Program-made: the position numbers and the translations under genes
Source: CAYFZO01 sp965226235
GTDB lineage: Bacteria; Pseudomonadota; Gammaproteobacteria; Poriferisulfidales; Oxydemutatoraceae
NCBI GenBank assembly: GCA_965226235.1
Contig: OZ245335.1
Span: 1,550,001-1,614,000, forward strand
Reading direction: 5' to 3'
Length of the DNA stretch: 64,000 nt
Part shown: one piece after another, positions 56,251 through 64,000 of the stretch
Layout of the letters: each line of letters begins with the position of its first letter
Numbering within the stretch: position 1 is the stretch's first letter
The notes under the pieces: model-generated
What the model was told of the DNA's origin: nothing
The model's database searches: none
The model's input: the letters and a program-made list of their open reading frames with translations, nothing else

Positions 56251-57651
56251 ATGATCGATCAACTAAACTCGCTGACTGTCGTCTTTACCGAATTCTACTA
56301 CTGGATAACGGTGGTATTCATGTTTTTAATCCACGTGGGATTCTGCATGTATGAGGTGGGCGCTTCGAGACATAAGAACCATTTGCACACCTTGATGAAA
56401 AACATCATGATTATCCCCTTGGTCACGATCACGTTCTTTTTCTTTGGCTGGTGGATTTATTTTGCGTTCCCGTACGGACCAGGAATCATGGGGGGCATTC
56501 AAAGTGCGGCACATGCTACTCCTTGGAGCGAGCTAATGGGCCCACACATGGGTGGTCCTCCCGCACAGGAAGCACTGAGCGCCGGCGACACCGCATACTG
56601 GGCACACCTGAACGGCGTTTTCTGGGCTGCGTTCCTGCTATTCTCCTGGACCGCAGCATCCATTGTATCCGGCTCTGTAATCGAGCGAATAAAATCAAGT
56701 GGATTCTGGATCCTGGCGGTGCTGATAGGCTCCTTTCTGTGGATTGTCGACGCAGCCTGGGGCTGGCACTGGGACGGGTGGATGGTACACAAGCTGGGCT
56801 ACCATGATGCCTATGCGTCTGGCGTAATTCATGCCATCGCGGGCGGCTTCGCCCTGGGCGTGCTACTGATCCTGGGTCCCCGGATAGGAAAATTTCGCAA
56901 GGACGGGTCTGCGCGCAAGATCCTTCCGCACAACCCGTGGCTGGTGTGCATAGGGATCTTTTTGATCTACACGGGCTTCTGGGGATTTTACGCAGCGTGT
57001 AACGTGCCGATCATTGATTTCTTTGGCAGTGACATGCTGGATGTGGAAGACAAAACCCTGTTTACCGCAACCAACATCTATCTGGGGCCGACCACACTGT
57101 CTGCGATCACCGTTAACTTCCTGATCTCCCTGTCAGGCGGCCTGCTGGCTGGATACGTTGTTTCCAAGGGCGATCCATTCTGGACATTTTCCGGAGGGCT
57201 TGCGGGGCTCATTGCAGCTTCAGCTGGAAACGACCTGTATCATCCCCTCCAGGCATTTATCATCTCCATTGTCGGCGTGTTCATTGCGTACAACATGCAC
57301 CATTGGGTAGAACGCACCTTCAAGGTCGACGACGCAGTGGGCGCCGTCGCGGTTCACGGATATGCCGGGTTCTTCGGTGTGGTGATATGCGGATTCGTGC
57401 TGTGGGGTTACCCGGCTTCCCCTTTTGAAGGATACGCGACCATTACACCCTGGGGGCAATTCGCAGGCGCGCTCATCATGTTCTTCGTGCTGGGATTTTT
57501 TCCTGGTCTGGTCGCAGCTAAAATCCTGGATAGAGTAGGGTTGTTGCGTGTTCCCAGGGAAGTCGAGTTGAGCGGCCTTGATATCACTGCAAGCGTAGAA
57601 GCCGAAGAGGCTGAGGCGGACCTCGAGAACGCGCTGGAGGCAAAAACATAG
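56251..57651 (+). CDS. amt: Amt-family ammonium/methylammonium transporter
   Basis: This 466-residue, roughly 11-helix protein has both pore histidines in family context: YASGVIHAIAGGFALG (first) and AVAVHGYAGFFG (second). FWGFYAACN and PWGQFAGALIM are also typical. It starts at ATG 56251; a longer frame upstream has no ribosome site. In a methylamine cluster the cargo is likely methylammonium as well as ammonium. An acidic C-terminal tail (EAEEAEADLENALEA) replaces the usual regulatory tail; no glnK is adjacent. Confidence 0.9.
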   Translation: MIDQLNSLTVVFTEFYYWITVVFMFLIHVGFCMYEVGASRHKNHLHTLMKNIMIIPLVTITFFFFGWWIYFAFPYGPGIMGGIQSAAHATPWSELMGPHMGGPPAQEALSAGDTAYWAHLNGVFWAAFLLFSWTAASIVSGSVIERIKSSGFWILAVLIGSFLWIVDAAWGWHWDGWMVHKLGYHDAYASGVIHAIAGGFALGVLLILGPRIGKFRKDGSARKILPHNPWLVCIGIFLIYTGFWGFYAACNVPIIDFFGSDMLDVEDKTLFTATNIYLGPTTLSAITVNFLISLSGGLLAGYVVSKGDPFWTFSGGLAGLIAASAGNDLYHPLQAFIISIVGVFIAYNMHHWVERTFKVDDAVGAVAVHGYAGFFGVVICGFVLWGYPASPFEGYATITPWGQFAGALIMFFVLGFFPGLVAAKILDRVGLLRVPREVELSGLDITASVEAEEAEADLENALEAKT

Positions 57652-57700
57652 TGTTGCAACGGCGATACAGACAGTTAAAATCACTAATAGGAACAAGCAT

Positions 57701-57919
57701 ATGTCAACACACGTAGAAAGCTTTGCAAACCTAGATCAAATAGGCCGCATCTATCCAATGGGAGGCAGTGAAGGTCTACTGGTTGTAATCGGTGTCGCGA
57801 TCTGGATTATCTGGCATATCTGGCAGACCCGCATCGAAAACAACGAACATCGAAAAAGCATCGAAAATGCCAAAAACTGGCTTCCGGTGCGGGAGAAGTC
57901 GGCCTTGAAGAGAGACTGA
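57701..57919 (+). CDS. small membrane protein next to the Amt transporter
   Basis: This 72-residue protein has one hydrophobic helix (GLLVVIGVAIWIIWHIW) and a charged cytoplasmic tail. It begins 49 bp after amt in the same direction and is followed by the end of this operon part. It may be an Amt accessory protein. No family is recognised. Confidence 0.62.
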   Translation: MSTHVESFANLDQIGRIYPMGGSEGLLVVIGVAIWIIWHIWQTRIENNEHRKSIENAKNWLPVREKSALKRD

Positions 57920-57929
57920 ACCGAAACAG

Positions 57930-58136
57930 AAAAAGCTTCGTGCCGAAGCAAAAGCGATTACCGGGGCTCAGGCCACCACGGTAACCGGTAGAGGCTGGGG
58001 GAGGGCAACCTCCCATGTGAAGCAATTACGTGAACCGGGACCGGGTACGCGAAAGCGAAGAAGCTACCGGCAGAAAGCCCGTTTAGTCAAGCCACGCTGA
58101 AAGAGGTAGCACCGGGAGAGCAGGGTAGCGGATATA
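57930..58136 (+). ncRNA. possible structured RNA (group II intron-like fragment)
   Basis: No gene is present, but the plus strand folds well. At 57999-58014 a 6-bp stem closes a GCAA tetraloop. At 58048-58057 a CGC/GCG stem closes GAAA. These lie inside a larger stem pairing 58041-58047 with 58065-58070. Two GNRA loops close together, followed by many short G/A-rich linkers, resemble domain I of bacterial group II introns, but the later domains and any reverse transcriptase are absent. The evidence is by eye only. Confidence 0.35.
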
Positions 58137-58292
58137 TTGATGCGCCGTACCCACCCCGGCTGTATAGGATCCGCATCTCACACCCCCAGAGGGAAACATC
58201 TCCTCGTGGATTCCGTGCCCCACAGCCTTCAAGGCTTCCATTGCTTGTTCTTGTCAATCAGGCGGGTATCGGTATTGCACACGATGGGCAAC

Positions 58293-59356
58293 TGTATGAG
58301 TTCAGAAACATATGGGACAACTGGGCTGATCTGAAAAGGAAGCCGACATGCTGATGCAGCACATCGGCTTGCGCGTCCGAGGTTTCTATAAAATCGCCCG
58401 TTTATCTGACAAATGGGAGGCGATGATGGGAACCAATTCCCAACAGAAACCGGAGGCGCCAACATTCCGGAACAATCACGGATTGAATGCCCCCACGGGA
58501 TGCTTTCAAGGTCGGTCGCTCGACGCTGTATCGCTGGCGCAAAGCTCACCACGAAGGCGGGTTGAGTAGGCTGCATGCTCGCAGCAGAGCTCCGCACCAG
58601 CGCGCGCCCGCCGACGCAACTGGCCACCGGCGCTGTGTGCTGAAATACGCGAGTGTGCGAAATACGCCGGCTACGTAACGTTTTTCCGAACCTGGGCAAG
58701 GATAAGCTGTAGGTGCTGTTGGTGCATTGGTGTGCGCGCCAGGGGCTTGGCCTGTCTCGGTGCGAGCACCATCCGGGCGCTTAATCGCAGATACACCGGA
58801 CAAGATGCGTCTTGTGCCGACGAGTTTGACGCCGAAAGGCAAGGCCAAACCGTTGTGCAGCCAACGTTTCAAACAACGGCTGGGCAAAGGCTTCTGCGCG
58901 GATTAGCCAGGTCACTGCGTCGCATTCGACACGGTAGTGCGCTTTATCGGGCGCACCCGCCGCTATCTGCTCACGGCCACCGACCACGCCAGCCGCTTTG
59001 CCTTGGCGATCGCGGTGCAACGCCATGACAGCCAGCATGCCGCACGCTTCACGGCGTTGGTCAAAACTCTGTTTCCGGGGCGCATACCTCAGATACTTAC
59101 CGATAACGGCAACGAGTTTCAGGGGGCCTTCGCAGACTATGCCTGGGCGCAGGGCATATCGCCACTGCCACACCTACCTGAGAAACCCGAAAATGAACGC
59201 TTTTAACGAGCAGTTTTAACTGCACTGTGCAGGAAGACTTTGTGGATATATGAAGAAGACCTTCTGGCCGAGGATCTACGGTCGTTCAACCAAGCACCTG
59301 CCGGGCTACCTCACCAAGGACTAAATAACCGAACACCCTGCCAGATGCTTGCTCAA
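58293..59356 (+). pseudogene. decayed IS481-type element
   Basis: A second long copy of the 48279 element begins with the terminal repeat TGTATGAGTTCAGAAAC and then keeps a leader of about 100 bp that the other copy has lost. The transposase frame is broken by a shift near 58490, further changes near 58600-58760, an in-frame stop near 58905 and others at 59218 and after. It is truncated inside NRTPCQMLAQ at 59356, so the right terminal repeat is gone. It separates the mgs-amt part of the cluster from the gcvT-sox part. Confidence 0.85.
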
Positions 59357-59460
59357 TGAATCCAGGTAAGAATTAATAATTCCATATCTTTCAAACAGCT
59401 GCAACGGCTACCTCGTTCGAATTAAATGATCGTGTCATGGACGCGCCATACAATAAGGTT

Positions 59461-60570
59461 TCAACCGAGCACGGACCTCTTCTGTTTGGTCGGGTCAAGG
59501 AAGGGAATCTCTGCGGTAGTGGCCGTGCACGATACGTTCTCGCCTTTGATTTCCAGCTTGATTCCAGCTTGGGCGAGGTCAGGGCGAAGTTGAGCCATTG
59601 CGAGTGATTTATTCAAAACGGGCGAAAACACCGGAGCCGTGATCACGCCGACTTTCTCTCCACCCTGCAAAACATCCGCATCAGCGTCCACTGCCTCGTC
59701 ACAATCGGCAATGACACCAAATGTCCTGATTTTCTCTTTGCCTTTGGATTGCATCACGGCTTCCTTACCTCGATAGCTGGCCGCTTTCTTCTTGCTCACC
59801 GCGAATCCCAGTCCGACTTCCCAGGGCGTGTTGTCTTCCATCATGTCGTATGGGTAAAACAACAGGCCCGCTTCGACCCGAATAGCGTCGATGCAGTTAA
59901 ATGAGCAAGGGATGATACCAACCGCCTTACCCTCTTCGAGAATGGCATCCCATATTGGGACGACATCGTCGGCCTTCGCAAAAATTTCATAGCCACGCTC
60001 GCCGGAGTAGCCCGTACGTGAAATCAGGCACTGACGACCGAACAAAACAGCGGGTATCTGATGAAAATACCTCAGGTTCGGTATGTCGGCAGTTGTGTGC
60101 TGGCTAAGAAACCTGACCGATTTGGGACCCTGTAGCGAGATATCATGCAGATCGTCATCGAAGATGATCGTGACTTCCTTGCCTTCTGCCGTTTTTTGCA
60201 ACTGTTTCATACCCGTACCGCCTCCATGCACCATCATCACGTGATTGGGAGACATATGAAACATGATGCAATCATCGGTAATACGCCCCTCCGCATTCAG
60301 AATAATGGCGTATGTCGATCTGCCGGGGTACACGGCCGACATGTCACGCGTACACACGTGATCGACAACCGCAAGCGCGTCGCTCCCCACGATATGGACC
60401 TTTTTCAGACCCGAGACATCGAACAAACCCGCGGCGTTGCGTACAGCGAGGTGTTCACCCCGCACATCCTGGTCGTACTCCCACGGTACATCCATGCCGT
60501 TCCAATCGCCAAGCTCCGAGCCCAGCGCACAGTGGCGGGATTCCAATGCTGAATGTCTTGTAACTGCCAT
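59461..60570 (-). CDS. GcvT-like aminomethyltransferase (tetrahydrofolate-dependent)
   Basis: This 369-residue protein has the glycine-cleavage T-protein fold: NAAGLFDVSGLKKVHIVG, DHVCTRDM, LNAEGRITDDCIMF, SRTGYSGERGYEIF and AIRVEAGLLFYPYDM. It is likely to pass a methyl or methylene group from an amine to tetrahydrofolate. It is not glycine-cleavage gcvT itself, since gcvH and gcvP are absent. A strong AGGAGG site precedes the start. It is divergent from the HAD gene and in line with the methylated-amine theme. Confidence 0.85.
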   Translation of the reverse strand: MAVTRHSALESRHCALGSELGDWNGMDVPWEYDQDVRGEHLAVRNAAGLFDVSGLKKVHIVGSDALAVVDHVCTRDMSAVYPGRSTYAIILNAEGRITDDCIMFHMSPNHVMMVHGGGTGMKQLQKTAEGKEVTIIFDDDLHDISLQGPKSVRFLSQHTTADIPNLRYFHQIPAVLFGRQCLISRTGYSGERGYEIFAKADDVVPIWDAILEEGKAVGIIPCSFNCIDAIRVEAGLLFYPYDMMEDNTPWEVGLGFAVSKKKAASYRGKEAVMQSKGKEKIRTFGVIADCDEAVDADADVLQGGEKVGVITAPVFSPVLNKSLAMAQLRPDLAQAGIKLEIKGENVSCTATTAEIPFLDPTKQKRSVLG

Positions 60571-61208
60571 CTTGTTCCTCCTGGAAAATACTACGCATCT
60601 ATGGATGGAGTGTTACCTGTTTTGCTGCTGAAAACAAATCCGAACGACTCTCTCGATCGATATCTGCTCATTACCGGAAAAGTTGCGAGCCTGATGTAAT
60701 TCTAATCGATTAGCCGGGAAGTACCGCATTTTCCTCACAACGCTCCTCAACCGCACGTCATGAAACGAAGCCGCTCCAGGCGCAAAATAACCCGCCCCGG
60801 GAATCCGGGCGGGGAAAATCATAAAGAGCCGGGTGAAACAGTTAGCCAGGAAATTTCACCGATGGGGTAGAAAGAGGCTGCCTCTTATGGCATAACAGTT
60901 GTTTAAACAAGCAGTTAGGTCAACCGACCAAGGAGGCAACCTTGAAGGCACAGTGTACTTTCACCGCTGGGCAGACGATCCGTGACAGGTCGATTCGATG
61001 GCGGCCGGATCAGTTCGGACGGAGGTAGACGGGGGGAGTACCGTTGCGCGAGGTCGACAGGCGCATCGGCCTGACGGCACGGGCGATCGCGACACCAGAT
61101 GCCCGGATACCGGCTACAGACACGTAATCAGCTGTGTTCAACGGGAAACTGCATCGCAATCATGAATCGGTGACGGATGCGGGTTAGAATCAAGCTTGGT
61201 TCAATCGG
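60571..61208. other. long intergenic region with hairpin and possible IS scrap
   Basis: A GC-rich hairpin near 60791-60815 (a roughly 9-bp stem with one bulge) is followed on the minus strand by a T-rich run, so it may be a terminator reading left. At 60939 AGGAGG precedes a 28-codon frame beginning TTG AAG GCA CAG, which slightly resembles the start of IS3 OrfA genes. I see no complete gene. Confidence 0.4.
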
Positions 61209-61985
61209 ATGGCTGCACTGATATATGCCATGATCAAAGGTGTACTATTGGATTTAAGCGGAGTCCTGTATGTAGGAAGCCAGCTTCTACCAGGGGCTCT
61301 GGATGCGATGCAGCATCTGGGCAGAAACAATTTGCCGGTCCGCTTTATCACGAACACTACTCGCAGCACCCGCGGCGCAATCCTGGAAAAGCTTGCAAAC
61401 ATGGGTTTACACGTTGCCCAGGTCGAACTGTTCACTGCCGCCATAGCCGCGTGCAATTACATCAAGAGAAAAAATCTTTCCCCTTACCTGTTGCTGCATG
61501 CCAACCTCGTTCCGGAGTTTTCAGAGTTCGACCAGCAAAAATTCGACTCGGTGTTGCTGGGAGACGCCGGAACAGGCTTCACCTATGAAAAGTTGAACGA
61601 GGCGTTTCGCTTGCTGTTTGACGGGGCGCCCCTGTTTGCCATGGGAGATAATCTCTATTTCAAGGAGGAGGATGGCTTCAGCCTGGATGCAGGACCTTTC
61701 GTGCACGCGCTGGAAACGGCAAGTGGGGTCAAGGCGACCGTGCTCGGGAAACCCGCAAAAGAGTTCTTCCTGGAAGCCATCCGGGATTTCCGCTGTTCGC
61801 CTGGCGAGGTCGTGATGGTCGGGGATGACGTCGAGGCCGATATAAACGGTGCTTCCGCCGTCGGGCTTCAGGCAATCCTTGTCAAGACAGGAAAATATCG
61901 AAGCGGCGACGACCAGCGTGTTCGCGGTTCTGGTGTGCGTATAGCGGAACATATCGCTCAGGCTGTAGAATGGATTACCCGGTAA
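61209..61985 (+). CDS. HAD-superfamily phosphatase (LHPP-like)
   Basis: This 258-residue protein of the HAD IIA type has catalytic motif I as LLDLSGVLY (Asp-x-Ser, as in LHPP-type enzymes, rather than Asp-x-Asp), motif II TNTTRST, and motif III/IV VLGKPAKEFF...VVMVGDDVEADINGA. LHPP relatives hydrolyse phosphohistidine, phospholysine or pyrophosphate. Met8 (61230) is an alternative start. It lies between the gcvT-like gene and soxB; its role in amine metabolism is unclear. Confidence 0.83.
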   Translation: MAALIYAMIKGVLLDLSGVLYVGSQLLPGALDAMQHLGRNNLPVRFITNTTRSTRGAILEKLANMGLHVAQVELFTAAIAACNYIKRKNLSPYLLLHANLVPEFSEFDQQKFDSVLLGDAGTGFTYEKLNEAFRLLFDGAPLFAMGDNLYFKEEDGFSLDAGPFVHALETASGVKATVLGKPAKEFFLEAIRDFRCSPGEVVMVGDDVEADINGASAVGLQAILVKTGKYRSGDDQRVRGSGVRIAEHIAQAVEWITR

Positions 61986-62239
61986 GGGTCGTGCCCAATC
62001 AGAAACTGGTTGCCGACTGATATAGCTTTATGGTTCTACGATGCTTTTATCCACCAGCCATTTCCCGCTTGGGGGCTAACCCGGTATCATCCGTGCGTCA
62101 CTCCGGAGACCAGTTCGCCTTGCCACATCGAAAACCAGGAATGTCGAAGTCGGGGTTTATTACCCGATCTGTAATACGCCCAGCGGGGAATCGAGCGACC
62201 GAAAGCAATCCGGTAGCCTGTCAATAAGAGGAACTTTCC

Positions 62240-63481
62240 ATGCCATGGAGTTTGTTAAAATACGGCTTCGCCGTCAGGTACCCGGCCCGCCGGGATATCC
62301 CTGCTCCACGCGATCTGAAAAAATCCTACGATGTCGTCATTATCGGAGCCGGAGGACACGGTCTGTCCACCGCCTATCATCTGGCGCGTTATCACGGTAT
62401 CACGAATGTCGTCGTGCTGGATAAAGGGTATGTAGGCGGCGGCAACACCGCACGCAACACAACGGTGATTCGCTCGAACTATATCTCGCCCGAGGCGGTT
62501 GCGTTTTACAAGGCCTCCGTGGAGATGTTCAAAAATCTATCCAACGAGCTGGGATATAACCAGATGTACTCCCAGCGCGGCCAGCTGACCCTCGCTCACT
62601 CTGATGCCAGCGTACGCGCATTTACGCTACGTGCGGAAGTCAACAAACACTTGGGAGTCCGATCCGAGATGGTGGATCGAAGACAGATCCGTGAGATCGT
62701 GCCGTGCCTAAATATGGACAAAAACATGCGCTTCCCGATCCAGGCAGGCCTGTGGCACCGTGATGGCGGCACGTCGCGGCATGATGCCGTTGCCTGGGGA
62801 TACGCGATGCGAGCGGCGCAAATGGGCGTCGAAATTCATCAACGGACCGAAGTCACCGGCATACAGGTTGACGCAGGCAGGGTCGTGGCAGTGCAAACAG
62901 ATCGTGGCACCGTCAAGTGCAACCATGCCGTCCAGGCTGTTGCCGGCATGAGTTCGGTGGTTGCGAAAATGGCCGGGATCCGGTTGCCGATACGAAGCTA
63001 TCCTTTGCAGGCGATGGTTACGCAGCCGGTCAAGTCCTTCCTTGATCCTCTGGTCAGTTCCGCGGGGCTGCATGTCTATGTCTCGCAGACAGCACGCGGG
63101 GAATTTGTCATCGGTGGGGGTTCGGATCCATACGAACTGTATTCGACACGCTCAACCCTGGACCTCAAGGAAACGCTCATTGCGCACACGCTTGAGTTGT
63201 TCCCGTTCATTGCCGAGTTGAAACTGCTGCGGCAATGGGCAGGCATTACAGATATGACTCCAGACTACAGTCCCATCATGGGTGCCAGCCCGGTGAAAAA
63301 TTACTGGCTGGATGCCGGATGGGGCACCTGGGGGTTCAAGGCTACACCCATTTCAGGGAAATGCATGGCGGAGACGCTCGCGAACGAAAAAACAGCCCCG
63401 CTGATCCAGCCGTTTGGGCTCGACCGGTTCAAGACCTTCAAGCTGACCAACGAGGCGGGAGCTACCGCCGCAAGTCATTAG
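62240..63481 (+). CDS. soxB: sarcosine oxidase beta / N-methylglutamate dehydrogenase FAD subunit
   Basis: This 413-residue protein has the FAD motif VVIIGAGGHGLSTAYHLARY, then GGGNTARNTTVIRSNYISPE, GLWHRDGGTSRHDAVAWGYA and the C-terminal GITDMTPDYSPIMGASPVKN. This is the catalytic subunit of heterotetrameric sarcosine oxidase-type enzymes. With the mgs genes nearby, it fits the subunit of N-methylglutamate dehydrogenase that yields glutamate and formaldehyde. It is followed after 10 bp by soxD. A ribosome site (AGAGGAA) is present. Confidence 0.88.
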   Translation: MPWSLLKYGFAVRYPARRDIPAPRDLKKSYDVVIIGAGGHGLSTAYHLARYHGITNVVVLDKGYVGGGNTARNTTVIRSNYISPEAVAFYKASVEMFKNLSNELGYNQMYSQRGQLTLAHSDASVRAFTLRAEVNKHLGVRSEMVDRRQIREIVPCLNMDKNMRFPIQAGLWHRDGGTSRHDAVAWGYAMRAAQMGVEIHQRTEVTGIQVDAGRVVAVQTDRGTVKCNHAVQAVAGMSSVVAKMAGIRLPIRSYPLQAMVTQPVKSFLDPLVSSAGLHVYVSQTARGEFVIGGGSDPYELYSTRSTLDLKETLIAHTLELFPFIAELKLLRQWAGITDMTPDYSPIMGASPVKNYWLDAGWGTWGFKATPISGKCMAETLANEKTAPLIQPFGLDRFKTFKLTNEAGATAASH

Positions 63482-63491
63482 GGACACACGC

Positions 63492-63767
63492 ATGAAAATA
63501 ATGAACTGTCCACTGAATGGCCCGCGAAATATCTCGGAATTCATCTGCTTTGGCGAAGTTTCCAGGATGCCAGACCCTCAAAGCACCAATGACGACGAAT
63601 GGGCGGATTTTATCTGGATGTCGAACAATACCGCGGGCGTGGTTCGGGAGTGGTGGTGCCATACCGTAACGGCGTACTGGTTCATTGCGGAACGCAACAC
63701 AATCACAGACGAGATCCTGAGAACCTACCCCGCGAGCGATATCTTTAACGAACGGATTGATTTCTGA
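63492..63767 (+). CDS. soxD: sarcosine oxidase delta-like subunit lacking zinc cysteines
   Basis: This 91-residue protein aligns with SoxD: MKIMNCPLNGPRNISEF at the start, TAGVVREWWCHTVTAYWFIA in the middle, ERNTITDEILRTYP after. In classic SoxD zinc is held by CPxCG and a His-x3-Cys pair. Here the second Cys is Asn (CPLNG) and the last is Ala (HTVTA), leaving one Cys and one His. This may mark the N-methylglutamate dehydrogenase branch rather than sarcosine oxidase. Confidence 0.85.
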   Translation: MKIMNCPLNGPRNISEFICFGEVSRMPDPQSTNDDEWADFIWMSNNTAGVVREWWCHTVTAYWFIAERNTITDEILRTYPASDIFNERIDF

Positions 63768-63800
63768 ATTCTCTATAAGTATATTTATCAAATAATTGTA

Positions 63801-64000
63801 ATGAAAACTTCTCTCAATCGGTTACCTTCTCCTGCAGGAATACTGGTCAATCACGAGAAGCCGGTAAGCTTCAGTTTTGAAGGTAGGCAATGTACAGGGC
63901 TGGCTGGAGACACCATCGCAAGTGCCTTGGCTGCAAACGACATCTGGCTGCTGTCGCGTTCATTCAAGTACCACCGCCCACGCGGGATACTGTCAATGGC
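63801..64000 (+). CDS. soxA: sarcosine oxidase alpha-like subunit (5' part; continues beyond window)
   Basis: The first 66 codons are present from the ATG at 63801 and run off the end. The sequence KPVSFSFEGRQCTGLAGDTI then ASALAANDIWLLSRSFKYHR and PRGIL is the N-terminal ferredoxin-like domain found at the start of sarcosine oxidase alpha subunits. The expected remaining domains (NAD/FAD binding and a GcvT-like tetrahydrofolate domain) cannot be seen. Confidence 0.9.
   Translation, partial: MKTSLNRLPSPAGILVNHEKPVSFSFEGRQCTGLAGDTIASALAANDIWLLSRSFKYHRPRGILSM

Noticed and set aside
59461..60570. DmdA (DMSP demethylase) as the identity of the GcvT-like gene
   Set aside because: The length is similar, but the N-terminal region and conserved stretches do not match DmdA as I recall it; the general aminomethyltransferase call is safer.
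60571..60840. Glycine riboswitch upstream of the GcvT-like gene
   Set aside because: I looked for the paired GGA-rich aptamers and did not find them.

Overview
The window reads as a GC-rich gammaproteobacterial chromosome. The evidence is the gene content and order: murJ-atp, rplU-rpmA-obg-proB, gshA-pyrF, rpsT, a coxBA-ctaG-coxC/SURF1/ctaA/ctaB terminal-oxidase block, rpoH, and groESL under a CIRCE element. I cannot name the species from sequence alone. Many broken insertion sequences and a decayed ruvAB locus suggest a genome with recent IS expansion, perhaps host-associated; that last point is inference.

Region 1 (1-27,000) is mostly housekeeping. On the minus strand lie murJ and the start of the ATP synthase operon (atpZ-I-B-E-F), a TlpA-like thioredoxin, dsbD and cutA. 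Then come fxsA, groESL, a Zur-box znuA, a Fic protein with its own promoter and an AbgT-family transporter. Next are ampD, gshA-pyrF, rplU-rpmA-obg-proB, rpsT, a CPA1-type antiporter, an FMN glutamate-synthase-like protein, rpiA divergent from ilvA, and rpoH. Region 2 (27,000-29,700) is an accessory insert: three overlapping minus-strand genes of unknown role (unknown - DUF5678-like - retropepsin-like) next to an IS481 remnant. Region 3 (29,755-37,406) encodes an aa3-type cytochrome c oxidase and its assembly factors.

Region 4 (37,430-49,290) is a mobile and variable island. Two inverted IS5 pieces flank a 449-residue glycosyltransferase-like gene. An IS1634-type element sits inside an IS3 transposase gene. 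Then follows a tandem array of three complete and one truncated sulfotransferase gene, whose 5' thirds differ strongly while the remainder is nearly identical. After wrbA and a coiled-coil membrane gene come the 3' end of ruvA and the 5' end of ruvB, cut off shortly before an almost intact IS481 element. The glycosyltransferase and sulfotransferases together suggest variable modification of a surface glycan.

Region 5 (49,555-64,000) is a methylated-amine catabolic cluster. It holds an FAD amine oxidoreductase, a glutamine-synthetase-like ligase (gmaS/glnT type), a three-part glutamate-synthase-like enzyme (mgsABC/glxBCD type), an unknown 129-residue protein, an Amt transporter and a small membrane protein. 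After a decayed IS481 copy and a possible structured RNA come a GcvT-like methyltransferase, a HAD phosphatase and soxB-soxD-soxA' (mgd-type), which runs off the end. Together these could take up methylamine, ligate it to glutamate, rearrange it to N-methylglutamate, and oxidise that to glutamate plus a C1 unit for tetrahydrofolate. No CRISPR array, rRNA or tRNA was seen.
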